Assembly: GCF_000829375.1 (NCBI RefSeq)
Contig: NZ_AP014624.1
Coordinates: forward strand, 1,984,001-2,048,000
Length of the DNA: 64,000 nucleotides
Direction: 5' to 3'
DNA from: Chryseobacterium sp. StRB126
GTDB lineage: Bacteria; Bacteroidota; Bacteroidia; Flavobacteriales; Weeksellaceae
A model generated the notes under the pieces. It worked only from the letters and a program-made list of their open reading frames with translations. It was not told the origin of the DNA and ran no database searches. Shown here one piece after another: positions 46,253 to 54,355 of the stretch (position 1 is its first letter; each line of letters opens with the position of its first letter). A program made the position numbers and the translations under genes.

Positions 46253-47494
46253 ATGCAAGAACGATCACTGTCTTCAAAACTGAAATACATTTTCTCTATT
46301 CCTGTTATTATTTCTGCCCTGGGCTATTTCGTAGATATCTATGACCTTCTCCTGTTCGGGATCGTAAGGATTCCCAGTTTAAAAGCATTAGGCCTTAATC
46401 CGGATGCTGATGGAACTTTTATCCTGAACTGTCAGATGGTAGGGCTTCTTATTGGCGGAGTATTCTGGGGAATCTTCGGAGATAAAAAAGGAAGACTTTC
46501 TGTACTCTTTGGCTCTATTCTGGTGTATTCTCTGGCAAATATTGCCTGTGGTTTTTTACCTTATTTCCCAAAAGAGCATTTAGTGTATCAATATGCCGCT
46601 TTAAGGTTTATTGCGGGAATAGGTCTTGCCGGAGAGCTTGGAGCTGGAATTACGCTGGTTTCTGAAAGTCTGCCGAAGAATTTAAGAGCAATTGGCACCT
46701 CAGTAGTTGCAGGTTTTGGATTGATGGGTGCTGTTGTGGCCCAATTAACTGTAGAATTAGCCGGAGGATGGAATACTTCCTACATCATTGGCGGAATAAT
46801 GGGAATTCTTTTATTGCTGCTGAGAATAAGCGTTTCGGAATCCGGGATTTATAAGAATATTGAACATAAAAATGTCTCCAAAGGAAATTTCCTATCGTTT
46901 TTTACGAATAAAGACAGATTGATACGATACTTAAAATGTATTGCTGTGGGATTACCTACCTGGTATTGTATAGGGATTCTGGCTGTTTTAGCTAATCAAT
47001 TTGCCCCTGAGTTCGGGATTAAAGACATCAGCCCCGGAAAGGCAATTATGTGGGCTTATTTAGGGATTTCTGTGGGAGATCTGGCGAGTGGTTTTATTTC
47101 ACATGCTTTGAAGTCACGTAAAATGGCCATATTCTACATGTTGCTTTTCACTCTGGTCGGAATTGGGATCATGTTATTTGGAAATACCAATACGGAGACA
47201 AAATATTATATATTCTGTGTGTGGCTAGGTTTGGGTACGGGATATTGGGCGATGTTCGTTACCCTTGCAGCAGAACAGTTTGGAACTAATATCAGAAATA
47301 CAGCTACCACTACAGTTCCCAATATGGTAAGAGGATTGGTTCCTGTAATGATTCTGGCTTTCGATTTCCTTAAAGGAAGTTTTTCAGTAATAGAAAGTGC
47401 TGCATTTGTAGGTGCTGTGGTATTTGGATTGGCATTCTATTCTTCACTGACGATTTCAGAAACCCATAATAAAGACCTGGAGTTTACGGAGTAG
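46253..47494 (+). CDS. MFS transporter
   Basis: 413 aa, about twelve membrane helices. The MFS signature GDKKGRLSVLFGS follows helix 2, and RFIAGIGLAGELGAGITLV is helix 4. Similar in style to the sugar/organic-acid:proton branch (YFVDIYDLLLFGI). Substrate not decidable. Single-gene unit between terminators. Confidence 0.82.
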   Translation: MQERSLSSKLKYIFSIPVIISALGYFVDIYDLLLFGIVRIPSLKALGLNPDADGTFILNCQMVGLLIGGVFWGIFGDKKGRLSVLFGSILVYSLANIACGFLPYFPKEHLVYQYAALRFIAGIGLAGELGAGITLVSESLPKNLRAIGTSVVAGFGLMGAVVAQLTVELAGGWNTSYIIGGIMGILLLLLRISVSESGIYKNIEHKNVSKGNFLSFFTNKDRLIRYLKCIAVGLPTWYCIGILAVLANQFAPEFGIKDISPGKAIMWAYLGISVGDLASGFISHALKSRKMAIFYMLLFTLVGIGIMLFGNTNTETKYYIFCVWLGLGTGYWAMFVTLAAEQFGTNIRNTATTTVPNMVRGLVPVMILAFDFLKGSFSVIESAAFVGAVVFGLAFYSSLTISETHNKDLEFTE

Positions 47495-47615
47495 ATTTTA
47501 TGTTGTTTAAAAAATATAAGTAATATTGTCTTATTTTATAATATCATAATAGTATTACAATCAATAAATTATTATAATTTGAATTTATTTTTGTTGCAAA
47601 TAATTTATTTTTGTT

Positions 47616-47623
47616 TAACTTTG
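47616..47623 (+). promoter_or_regulatory. -7 box TAACTTTG
   Basis: TAnnTTTG match 23 bp before the peptide gene ATG at 47647, with a TTG about 20 nt upstream. A second candidate, TATTTTTG, is at 47606-47613. Confidence 0.6.
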
Positions 47624-47646
47624 GAGAGTAACTAAAACTAAATCAT

Positions 47647-47829
47647 ATGAACATTATTAAAAATGCTAAAAAGCTAAAAAAACAAGATCTTAGAAGTATT
47701 ACAGGAGGAGTAAGCGGTAAGCCGGATTTATCTCTTTGCGGATGCAGCTGTTCAGGTGCTGTCACAGGCCCAGAGTATTGCTCTATATATATGGGCTGCC
47801 TACAGGTTTATACTTGTGGACAGGTATAA
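47647..47829 (+). CDS. Cys-rich Gly-Gly leader peptide (bacteriocin-like)
   Basis: 60 aa. Leader MNIIKNAKKLKKQDLRSITGG, GG at 20-21, then a 39-residue core with six Cys (LCGCSCSG, EYCS, MGCLQ, YTCG). It resembles the small bacteriocin-like peptides seen in multiple copies in Chryseobacterium genomes. No modification enzyme or C39-peptidase transporter is in this window. Own promoter and terminator, so it is expressed alone. Confidence 0.7.
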   Translation: MNIIKNAKKLKKQDLRSITGGVSGKPDLSLCGCSCSGAVTGPEYCSIYMGCLQVYTCGQV

Positions 47830-47872
47830 GAAATTATTGAAGTATGAAATAAACATTTCCACATTTAATAGG

Positions 47873-47910
47873 CAGCACCCTTCTGATTTCAGGAGGGTGC
47901 TGCTGTTTTT
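47873..47910. terminator. Terminator after the Cys-rich peptide gene
   Basis: CAGCACCCT/AGGGTGCTG 9-bp stem with a 12-nt loop and T5; it lies between converging genes. Confidence 0.8.
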
Positions 47911-48844
47911 ATTGAATAATATATAAGAGGCTTCCGATACTGATGGTAACCCAAAGCAATACAGCGGTGAGCAAGGGTTTAAAACCTATTGTTTTTAAAG
48001 TTTGGATGGAAAGGGTAGAACCAATAAAAAATAAAGTCAAATTCAGTCCGGATTTAGCAAATGAAGTAATGGCAGTGCTAAATTGATCCATAAAAGGAAA
48101 ATAAGTGTTCAGCAGAATGGCCAGAATGAAATACCCGATAAACCAAGGGATTTTAATTTTTGAATCCTTGCTTTTAAAAATGAACATGGTTATTAGAGAA
48201 ACTGGGATGATCCATAAAGCACGGGCTAATTTAACAGTAGTTGCAATTTTTAAAGCTTCATTACCATATTTACTGGCTGCTCCTACCACTGAACTTGTAT
48301 CATGAATTCCAACCGCGCACCATAACCCAAACTGCTCCTGTGACAGATTCAAAAGGTGACCGATAGCCGGATAAACGAACAATGCAATAGAGTTTAATGT
48401 AAAAACAATTGCTAATGCTAGAGAAATTTGTTTTGTGCTGGGTTTGATGATAGGAGAAACTGCTGCAATAGCACTTCCACCGCAAATAGCAGTTCCGGCA
48501 GAAAGAAGATAGGATAATGGTCTTTCGAGTTTAAAGATCTTTCCTAAAAAATATCCAAGAACCATTACACTGATAATACTTACAACAGTGAGCATTAATC
48601 CTGTTTTTCCTGCATGAAGCGCTTCATCCAGCTTTAATCCAAAACCTAATCCTACAATTGAAATCTGCAACAGCAGATGAATATATTGATGTAAATGCTT
48701 TTCAAATGGATTTCCGATAAAGACTACCAGGGTAAAACCTAATGCCAGGGCAATGGGAGAAGAAATGAATGGAGTAAGACATAAAACTGCCAGTCCAATA
48801 AAAATTACTTTTCGTGTTCTTTCATTGAGAATGAAATCTTTCAT
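47909..48844 (-). CDS. YeiH-family putative sulfate exporter
   Basis: 311 aa from ATG 48844; an upstream TTG (48871) is less likely. About ten membrane helices. Family motifs: LGFGLKLDEALHAGKTG, AGTAICGGSAIAAVSPII, AVGIHDTSSVVGAASKYG. E. coli YeiH is regulated by the LysR protein YeiE; here a LysR gene lies just upstream on the same strand, separated by a dispersed repeat. Sulfate/sulfite export is the family proposal, not shown here. Confidence 0.82.
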   Translation of the reverse strand: MKDFILNERTRKVIFIGLAVLCLTPFISSPIALALGFTLVVFIGNPFEKHLHQYIHLLLQISIVGLGFGLKLDEALHAGKTGLMLTVVSIISVMVLGYFLGKIFKLERPLSYLLSAGTAICGGSAIAAVSPIIKPSTKQISLALAIVFTLNSIALFVYPAIGHLLNLSQEQFGLWCAVGIHDTSSVVGAASKYGNEALKIATTVKLARALWIIPVSLITMFIFKSKDSKIKIPWFIGYFILAILLNTYFPFMDQFSTAITSFAKSGLNLTLFFIGSTLSIQTLKTIGFKPLLTAVLLWVTISIGSLLYIIQ

Positions 48845-48932
48845 ATTGTGAACTTTTAAAATCTGGGTCAAAATTCGGCAATATGTTATTATAAAGTAAA
48901 TTGTAATTTGTTATGTTGGATAACTTTAAGTT

Positions 48933-49100
48933 ATAAAAGATAAAAGATAAAAGATAAAAGATAAAAGATCTTGTCGTTAAACAACTATTATCCGTGTATA
49001 TATCCATGCGGATATCAATATCAATAGGGGCGGGCTTTAGCCCGCTTAAATAAATAAAACAAATCCAATGGCTTCAGCCAAAACCTAAAAATAGGATGCC
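48933..49100. repeat. Dispersed repeat, copy A
   Basis: About 168 bp: five copies of the 7-bp unit ATAAAAG (48933-48967), a conserved stretch with TCTTGTCGTTAAACAACTAT, hairpin GCGGGCTTTAGCCCGC (49030-49045), and a second hairpin GGCTTCAGCC (49070-49079). It matches copy B at 51681-51890 in the same orientation. Confidence 0.85.
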
Positions 49101-49164
49101 GTTAATCAATCAACCTAAAACACCTGGTAAAAAAATGGACTTTTCATTTAATTAACAGATTTGA

Positions 49165-50040
49165 CTACTCTGCAAACCTTAAAAATAGCTCTATCAGCTC
49201 AGATTGTTCTCCTTTGGGAAGGATAAAATGAAAATCTCTTTCAATGCTGAAGTTTTTAATGTCAATAACAGTAAGAATGTTATTTTTCAGTTCATTTAAA
49301 ATGGTGCTGATGGAAAGAAAGGCCATACAATCCGAATGAAGCAGGTAGTTTTTGATACTTTCACTGCTTCCCAGTTGGATGACGGTATTCAGTTCATGAA
49401 TATTAATGTCTTTTTCCTTTAATCGGTTTTGTATAAACTCAAGAGTTCCGGAACCTTGTTCACGGAAAATAAGGTTAAGCTGATACAGGTCTTTTATATT
49501 GAGCGTTTTGTGTGCCAAAGCATGATCTGATTTAGCTGCCAGAACAATTTCATCAGGTTTAAAAGTTTTGTAATCGAAATAAGAAGACTGTGATTCTCCT
49601 TCAATAATACCCAAATCAATCTTTTCATCTTTTAAAAGAGATGAAATGGCTTCAGTATTCCCTGTAAGAAGCTCAATTTTAATGTCTTTATAATAAGCAT
49701 TGAACTTGGCTAAGATTTCAGGTAAAATATATTGGGCAACGGTGGTGCTGGCCCCAATAATAAGTTTTCCCTTGTGTTGCTGATTAATCTGACTGATCTC
49801 AAATTCCAGATCACGATAGATATTTCTGATCTTTTCGGCATACTCATAGAGGATTTTCCCACTTTGTGTCAGTTGTATGGAGGTTCCTTTTCTGTCAAAT
49901 AACTTAGTGCTCAGCTGCACTTCAATTTCTTTGATGTGTTTGGTAACTGCCGGCTGCGAAATATGAAGCTCCTCAGAAGCTTTAGTAAAACTCAATCTGG
50001 AAGCCACCGTATGGAAAACTTTTAGCCTGTAATCGAACAT
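49165..50040 (-). CDS. LysR family transcriptional regulator
   Basis: 291 aa. N-terminal winged helix FDYRLKVFHTVASRLSFTKA, ELHISQPAVTKHIKEIE; C-terminal periplasmic-binding-like effector domain (LIIGASTTVAQYILPEIL, FREQGSGTLEFIQ). By position it probably controls the YeiH-like exporter, as YeiE does for yeiH. The promoter box TACTTTTG (50045-50052) nearly touches the start codon. Confidence 0.86.
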   Translation of the reverse strand: MFDYRLKVFHTVASRLSFTKASEELHISQPAVTKHIKEIEVQLSTKLFDRKGTSIQLTQSGKILYEYAEKIRNIYRDLEFEISQINQQHKGKLIIGASTTVAQYILPEILAKFNAYYKDIKIELLTGNTEAISSLLKDEKIDLGIIEGESQSSYFDYKTFKPDEIVLAAKSDHALAHKTLNIKDLYQLNLIFREQGSGTLEFIQNRLKEKDINIHELNTVIQLGSSESIKNYLLHSDCMAFLSISTILNELKNNILTVIDIKNFSIERDFHFILPKGEQSELIELFLRFAE

Positions 50041-50044
50041 AGCA

Positions 50045-50052
50045 CAAAAGTA
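50045..50052 (-). promoter_or_regulatory. -7 box TACTTTTG abutting the LysR start
   Basis: TAnnTTTG match on the minus strand with only 4 bp to the ATG, suggesting a leaderless mRNA. Confidence 0.45.
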
Positions 50053-50253
50053 CGTAATATAGTTGTAAAGTTAATGGTGTCTACATTGGCAAGTTTGGAA
50101 GTGGGATAGTGTTTGATTTTTGTTTATTGTGTAAATTCGTTGGTCTATAATTCTATAATATTACTGCTGATTGACATTTTCTGATTAAAATCTCCAATCT
50201 CCAATCTCTAGTCTTTATTCTTTTACTCTTTATTCTTGGTTCTAGCTTCTCAT

Positions 50254-51561
50254 TTATAAAAAATCTGATACAGATCTATCCTGCTGGCTTTCATACCTCC
50301 TGTTTTTAGCCTCTCCAATTTTTTGTTTAGTGTAAATACTGTTGTGTCCCGAAAGAAGATAAGAAACAACACAGGCAATGGCAATATAAACACCACATTC
50401 AGCTCCAAATAATTCAATACCCATCAGTATACAGGCTAATGGTGTATTGGTTGCTCCTGCAAATACGGCAACAAACCCCATTCCTGCCAATACCCCAAAT
50501 GGCAATGGGATAAATAGAGATAAGGCACTTCCCAGTGTAGCCCCGATAAAGAATAAGGGTGTCACTTCACCACCTTTAAATCCCGCTGAAAGAGTAATGA
50601 TGGTAAAAGCCATTTTTAGAGCAAAATCATATAAGGGAAGCTGTTTTTCAAAAGATTCAACAATAACAGGAATTCCAAGACCGATATATCTTGTTGTGCC
50701 CATAAATAAAACCGCCAAAGCGATAATAGTTCCTCCAACAACGGGACGAAGTGGCGGATATTTAATTTTTGATTTAAAAATAGAACCGGCCCAATGAATG
50801 ATTTTACTGAAAGCTGCCGCACAGATTCCAAAAGCAATACCGGCTAAGATGCTATACAGAATTGGTAAAAACTCTAGTTTTGGGATAAAATCAATATGAT
50901 AATGAGTATGTTTTACATTCCATAGGTTAGTAGCCCAATCGGCAAGTATAGCTGATGCAAAAGCCGGAAATATGGCATTGTAACGTATTCTTCCGATCAG
51001 AAAAACTTCAAGTCCGAAAACAGCTCCAGCTAAAGGAGTTCCGAAAACAGAGCCAAATCCTGCAGCAATGGCGGAGATGATCAATATTTTTCTTTCATTC
51101 CTATCAAGTTTAAAAGGTTTACTAAGCTGATCTGCAATAGCCGCCGCCATCTGAAGAGCTGTTCCTTCACGGCCAGCTGAACCTCCAAAAAAATGAGTAG
51201 CAATGGTTCCCAGATAAACAAAAGGGGCCATTTTGAACGGAATAATTCCTTTTGGATCATGAATATTGTCAATCAAAAGATTATTTCCTGCTTCCACATC
51301 CTTTCCCCAATAATAATACAGCAGCCCAATAAAAAAACCGGCAACAGGAAGTAAAGCAATCAACCATAGATGAGTTTCTCTGAAATTAGTAGCCCATTCC
51401 AATGATTGTAGAAATCCCGCAGAAGCACTTCCTATCAAAGCTCCAATAATAATACTGATGACCAGCCATTTAAAAATATAAGGAATCGCCGGAAATTTTC
51501 TGAAGAAAAATTGTGCGTGAAAAATTGCTTTTTGACAAAGGGTTCGTTGATTTTTTGACAT
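50254..51561 (-). CDS. CLC-type fluoride/proton antiporter (riboswitch-controlled)
   Basis: 435 aa, about ten to twelve membrane segments. Exports fluoride by exchange with protons if the call is right. The CLC gating-glutamate region reads GGSAGREGTALQM, and the first selectivity loop (GALIGSASAGF) lacks the GSGIP of chloride CLCs. The decisive evidence is the fluoride riboswitch just upstream. CLC fluoride antiporters under such riboswitches are established. A chloride channel is the alternative. Confidence 0.85.
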   Translation of the reverse strand: MSKNQRTLCQKAIFHAQFFFRKFPAIPYIFKWLVISIIIGALIGSASAGFLQSLEWATNFRETHLWLIALLPVAGFFIGLLYYYWGKDVEAGNNLLIDNIHDPKGIIPFKMAPFVYLGTIATHFFGGSAGREGTALQMAAAIADQLSKPFKLDRNERKILIISAIAAGFGSVFGTPLAGAVFGLEVFLIGRIRYNAIFPAFASAILADWATNLWNVKHTHYHIDFIPKLEFLPILYSILAGIAFGICAAAFSKIIHWAGSIFKSKIKYPPLRPVVGGTIIALAVLFMGTTRYIGLGIPVIVESFEKQLPLYDFALKMAFTIITLSAGFKGGEVTPLFFIGATLGSALSLFIPLPFGVLAGMGFVAVFAGATNTPLACILMGIELFGAECGVYIAIACVVSYLLSGHNSIYTKQKIGEAKNRRYESQQDRSVSDFL

Positions 51562-51567
51562 AATAAT

Positions 51568-51603
51568 CCTGATTAGTTATTGTTTAATAATCTCTCAATC
51601 AGG
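51568..51603 (-). promoter_or_regulatory. Expression-platform stem of the fluoride riboswitch
   Basis: CCTGATT (51597-51603 on the minus strand) and AATCAGG (51568-51574) are perfect complements; the first overlaps the aptamer end and the second lies 6 nt before the CLC start codon. Pairing would hide the ribosome site, so fluoride binding could free it. Mechanism is inference. Confidence 0.55.
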
Positions 51604-51651
51604 CGTCATCAGCTTTTGTAAAGCGGTTGGGTAAGGAAGAACACCATTTCC
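51601..51651 (-). promoter_or_regulatory. Fluoride riboswitch (crcB motif)
   Basis: On the minus strand: GGAAATGGTGTTCTTCC, then ACCCAACCGC, then AAAGCTGATGACGCCT. These match the conserved GGNGATGGNGTTCNNCC, AACCGC and GCTGATGRCNCC parts of the fluoride aptamer in order and spacing. It lies 40 nt before the CLC transporter gene. Confidence 0.88.
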
Positions 51652-51680
51652 TTTTGATAATGCAAATATAATAATTAAGG

Positions 51681-51890
51681 ATAAAAGATAAAAGATAAAA
51701 GATAAAAGATAAAAGATAAAAGATAAAAGATAAAAGATAAAAGATAAAAGATAAAAGATCTTGTCGTTAAACAACTATTATTTATTATCCATTTATCCAT
51801 CAGGATATCAATATCAATAGGGGTGGGCTTTAGCCCACCTAATAAATTTAAAAAAATCCAATGGCTTTAGCCAAAACTAAAAAAATAGAA
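51681..51890. repeat. Dispersed repeat, copy B
   Basis: Eleven copies of ATAAAAG (51681-51757), then TCTTGTCGTTAAACAACTAT, hairpin GTGGGCTTTAGCCCAC (51823-51838) and hairpin GGCTTTAGCC (51862-51871). Same order and orientation as copy A. The first hairpin differs from copy A by a paired C-to-T and G-to-A change that keeps the stem. Confidence 0.85.
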
Positions 51891-51940
51891 TACCTTTTAT
51901 TTAAAAACAAAAGATTAATAAAAGTGAGAAGTATTGATGT

Positions 51941-52780
51941 TTAATATATCGGATAATGCATCGCCTTATCTATTTCAATCGGATTGTTATATTTTCTGAT
52001 GACTTCCTGCATGCTCTTGGTTTGAGTATTCAGCTCATCCACATTATGAATTTCCTTGCCATTAATATTAATTCTAAGATCGGTATTAGATTTGCTGAAA
52101 TTATTCCTTTCAAAGGCAAAAGGATCACTGTAAAACTCCATCATCAGCTTCTGTTTTTGCTTTTCGTTGATAGAAATCGCTTTATTTCCAAAATGAGATT
52201 CCAGAAAATCTGAAGTGGAGTAGATTTCAGGAAGCTCTCTGCTTTTGATAAGAGTATACATGAAATTTTTCTTAGCATCTGATAATTCAAAGATCAAACC
52301 GGGTAATCCTCGTAATTTAAATGGTCCTTCATGAAAAGGAATATCTTTACAGAACCATGCAGCCCAGCTTCTTCCGCCAAATGTAGTGGTTGCTTTTTGT
52401 AGGGTGTAGTTTTCTATCTTTTTAGTTTCATCAGTAATCGTCCAATTGATTTTATCGGTGGTTTTAAATGAATAATACCCATTTTTGATATTGATGAAAT
52501 TTTCGTGATCAAAAGAATTGATCTTTCTTTTAACTACCTGTCCTGTCATATCAGTATAGCTGGAATTCATTCCGAATTTCTTATTGAGAGAATCTGTATT
52601 GGAGAGACCTTTCTCATAGAACTTCACTTCTTTAGGGGTGATATCCAGAATCATATTAAGTTTTTCATAGCCAGTCTCGGTAGAATCCATCTTATACTGA
52701 AGCTCATACATAAATCTATGCGTCTGTGCCTGAAGAACAACCATCAATAGAATAGCTGTGATTGTAAGGATATTTTTCAT
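51941..52780 (-). CDS. GLPGLI family exported protein
   Basis: 279 aa from ATG 52780 (MKNILTITAILLMVVLQAQ is a signal peptide); the frame extends 18 codons upstream through a palindrome and I reject that part. The family motif RGLPGLIFELSD is present, with the aromatic AAWFCKDIPFHEGP before it. GLPGLI proteins are Bacteroidota-specific, exported, function unknown. Confidence 0.85.
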   Translation of the reverse strand: MKNILTITAILLMVVLQAQTHRFMYELQYKMDSTETGYEKLNMILDITPKEVKFYEKGLSNTDSLNKKFGMNSSYTDMTGQVVKRKINSFDHENFINIKNGYYSFKTTDKINWTITDETKKIENYTLQKATTTFGGRSWAAWFCKDIPFHEGPFKLRGLPGLIFELSDAKKNFMYTLIKSRELPEIYSTSDFLESHFGNKAISINEKQKQKLMMEFYSDPFAFERNNFSKSNTDLRININGKEIHNVDELNTQTKSMQEVIRKYNNPIEIDKAMHYPIY

Positions 52781-52800
52781 GTTATACTTGGAATGGGTTG

Positions 52801-52830
52801 ATACTAAATTAGATAATCCTAATTTAGTAT
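52801..52830. promoter_or_regulatory. Perfect 12-bp inverted repeat before the GLPGLI gene
   Basis: ATACTAAATTAG and CTAATTTAGTAT separated by 6 bp, 20 bp upstream of the GLPGLI start. No T run, so more likely an operator or 5'-UTR stem than a terminator. Confidence 0.5.
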
Positions 52831-52986
52831 ACAATAAAATAATGTGAAAAGTAGATGTATGATTTTATATCTTCCCTCTGATGCATATTTCTTCAAACAC
52901 AAATTGCCCTCGAAAAATTCGTATCCCGTACCTCGTGTCATTTTCCTTAAACACTTTTACCCTGAAGCTCTCAAACTCTACGTCTC

Positions 52987-53454
52987 TTATAAAAAAGGCT
53001 TCATTTCATCCTCAATCTGTGTTCTCAGATCCATCAGGCGTTTAGCATACTGTTCTTTTTGTTTTTCCTCTTCTGTTTCAGGAATCCATTTGGGAACAGG
53101 GAGTTTTTTACCGTTCTCATCTACGGCTACAAAAACAATGATGCAGTGGGTTTTTTTATCAAAAGTAGGCTGTTTCAGGTTTCGGGAAAAGACATTAATG
53201 GAAATGTGCATACTTGAGGTACCCGTATAGATTACCTGAGCTTCTACTTTTACCACTTCACCGATTTTAATAGGATCATAAAAACGGATTCCACCTACAT
53301 ACACTGTTACGGAATAATTTCCGCTCCAGGTGGTGGCACACGCATAGCCTGCCTGATCAATCCATTTCATAACGCTTCCGCCGTGCACATTTCCTCCATA
53401 ATTAACATCTGATGGCTCTGAAATAAACTGAAAAGTAATAGGTTTGTTCTGCAT
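52987..53454 (-). CDS. Acyl-CoA thioesterase, hotdog fold (YciA-like)
   Basis: 155 aa. NYGGNVHGGSVMKWIDQAGYACA is the hotdog central helix with the conserved NxxGxxxGGxxMxxxD pattern, where the Asp is catalytic. Hydrolyses acyl-CoA; chain-length preference unknown. The C-terminal tail is rich in Glu/Lys (ETEEEKQKEQYAK). Divergent from the ArsC-like gene. Confidence 0.86.
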   Translation of the reverse strand: MQNKPITFQFISEPSDVNYGGNVHGGSVMKWIDQAGYACATTWSGNYSVTVYVGGIRFYDPIKIGEVVKVEAQVIYTGTSSMHISINVFSRNLKQPTFDKKTHCIIVFVAVDENGKKLPVPKWIPETEEEKQKEQYAKRLMDLRTQIEDEMKPFL

Positions 53455-53510
53455 TTTTATAAAATTTGAATAAAGTTATTTAATAATTTCGAAAGTTTTA
53501 GATTAAATCC

Positions 53511-53518
53511 TACTTTTG
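53511..53518 (+). promoter_or_regulatory. -7 box TACTTTTG
   Basis: TAnnTTTG match 56 bp before the ATG at 53575. Confidence 0.5.
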
Positions 53519-53574
53519 AAAGACGAAATAGTAATGAAGTAGAATTTTAACCAATAACAGACTTAAGAATAGCA

Positions 53575-53931
53575 ATGAAGAAAGTATTTTACCTGAACAC
53601 CTGCGATACCTGCAGAAAAATTTTAGCACAATTTGACCTTACAGACTGGGAACTTCGTGAGATTAAAAAACAGCCTATTACCAAAGAGGAATTAGCAGAA
53701 ATGCATCAACTGACAAAGTCATATGAAGCTTTATTCAGCAGAAAATCTACCCAGATTAAGTTGAGAGGATTAGATGTAAAGTCTTTAGGAGAAAAAGATT
53801 TTAAAGAATTGTTACTGGATCATTATACCTTCCTAAAACGTCCTGTTTTTATTACTGATAAAGAGATTTTTGTAGGAAATGATAAAAATAATGTAGAGGC
53901 TCTAAAAACTTTCTTTGGAGTGAATGAATGA
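53575..53931 (+). CDS. ArsC/Spx family thioredoxin-like protein
   Basis: 118 aa. YLNTCDTCRKILAQF carries a CxxC in the ArsC/Spx position (C10, C13), followed by FKELLLDHYTFLKRPVFI with the conserved RPV motif. Bacteroidota members are usually of the YffB/ArsC-like type whose role is unclear; arsenate reduction or thiol chemistry is possible. It overlaps the next gene by 4 bp. Confidence 0.8.
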   Translation: MKKVFYLNTCDTCRKILAQFDLTDWELREIKKQPITKEELAEMHQLTKSYEALFSRKSTQIKLRGLDVKSLGEKDFKELLLDHYTFLKRPVFITDKEIFVGNDKNNVEALKTFFGVNE

Positions 53932-54275
53932 AATACCTGATATCCATATTCCTTTGCCTTACCATTAGTTTAAAAGCACAAACGGTTTACAGGACACCTT
54001 CAGGTACAAAGTTTCATGGATCATCATGTAGAATGGTAAAAAATGTTTCTTCCGGTCTTCCTTTACAGAAAGCATTGGAAATAGGGCTGCAACCCTGCAA
54101 AATCTGTAATCCGGCTTCCACATCATCAGTATATGGAATGGTTTCTTTGCCCAAGAAAGTAAATGGGACAGATAAAGAAAGCCAATGTCTGGGAACTACA
54201 AAAGCAGGAACGAGATGTAAACATTATACCCGTATCGGAAATGATTATTGTTTTCAGCATCTTCCGAAGAATTAA
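53928..54275 (+). CDS. Exported Cys-rich protein (DUF5763-like zinc-binding tail)
   Basis: 115 aa. Signal peptide (LISIFLCLTISLKAQ). First half TVYRTPSGTKFHGSSCR and GLQPCKICNP resemble the small phage-type and Ada-like metal-binding motif; second half QCLGTTKAGTRCKHYTR, GNDYCFQHLP is the short C-x9-C-x9-C-x2-H motif of DUF5763-type domains. Probably binds zinc. Coupled to the ArsC-like gene by a 4-bp overlap. Confidence 0.65.
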   Translation: MKYLISIFLCLTISLKAQTVYRTPSGTKFHGSSCRMVKNVSSGLPLQKALEIGLQPCKICNPASTSSVYGMVSLPKKVNGTDKESQCLGTTKAGTRCKHYTRIGNDYCFQHLPKN

Positions 54276-54355
54276 GCTTTATCTGTAATTTGTGATTTAT
54301 TTTTAATAGGTTAATTATTAAATACTTAACTTTATAAGTATCAAAAAATAAAATC

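Noticed and set aside
48933..48967. Short regular repeats that could suggest a CRISPR array
   Set aside because: The units are 7 bp with no spacers between them; this is a simple tandem array.
50447..50797. 116-codon frame antisense to the CLC gene
   Set aside because: Shadow of a membrane protein gene; Pro/Ile/Ala-rich translation without family features.
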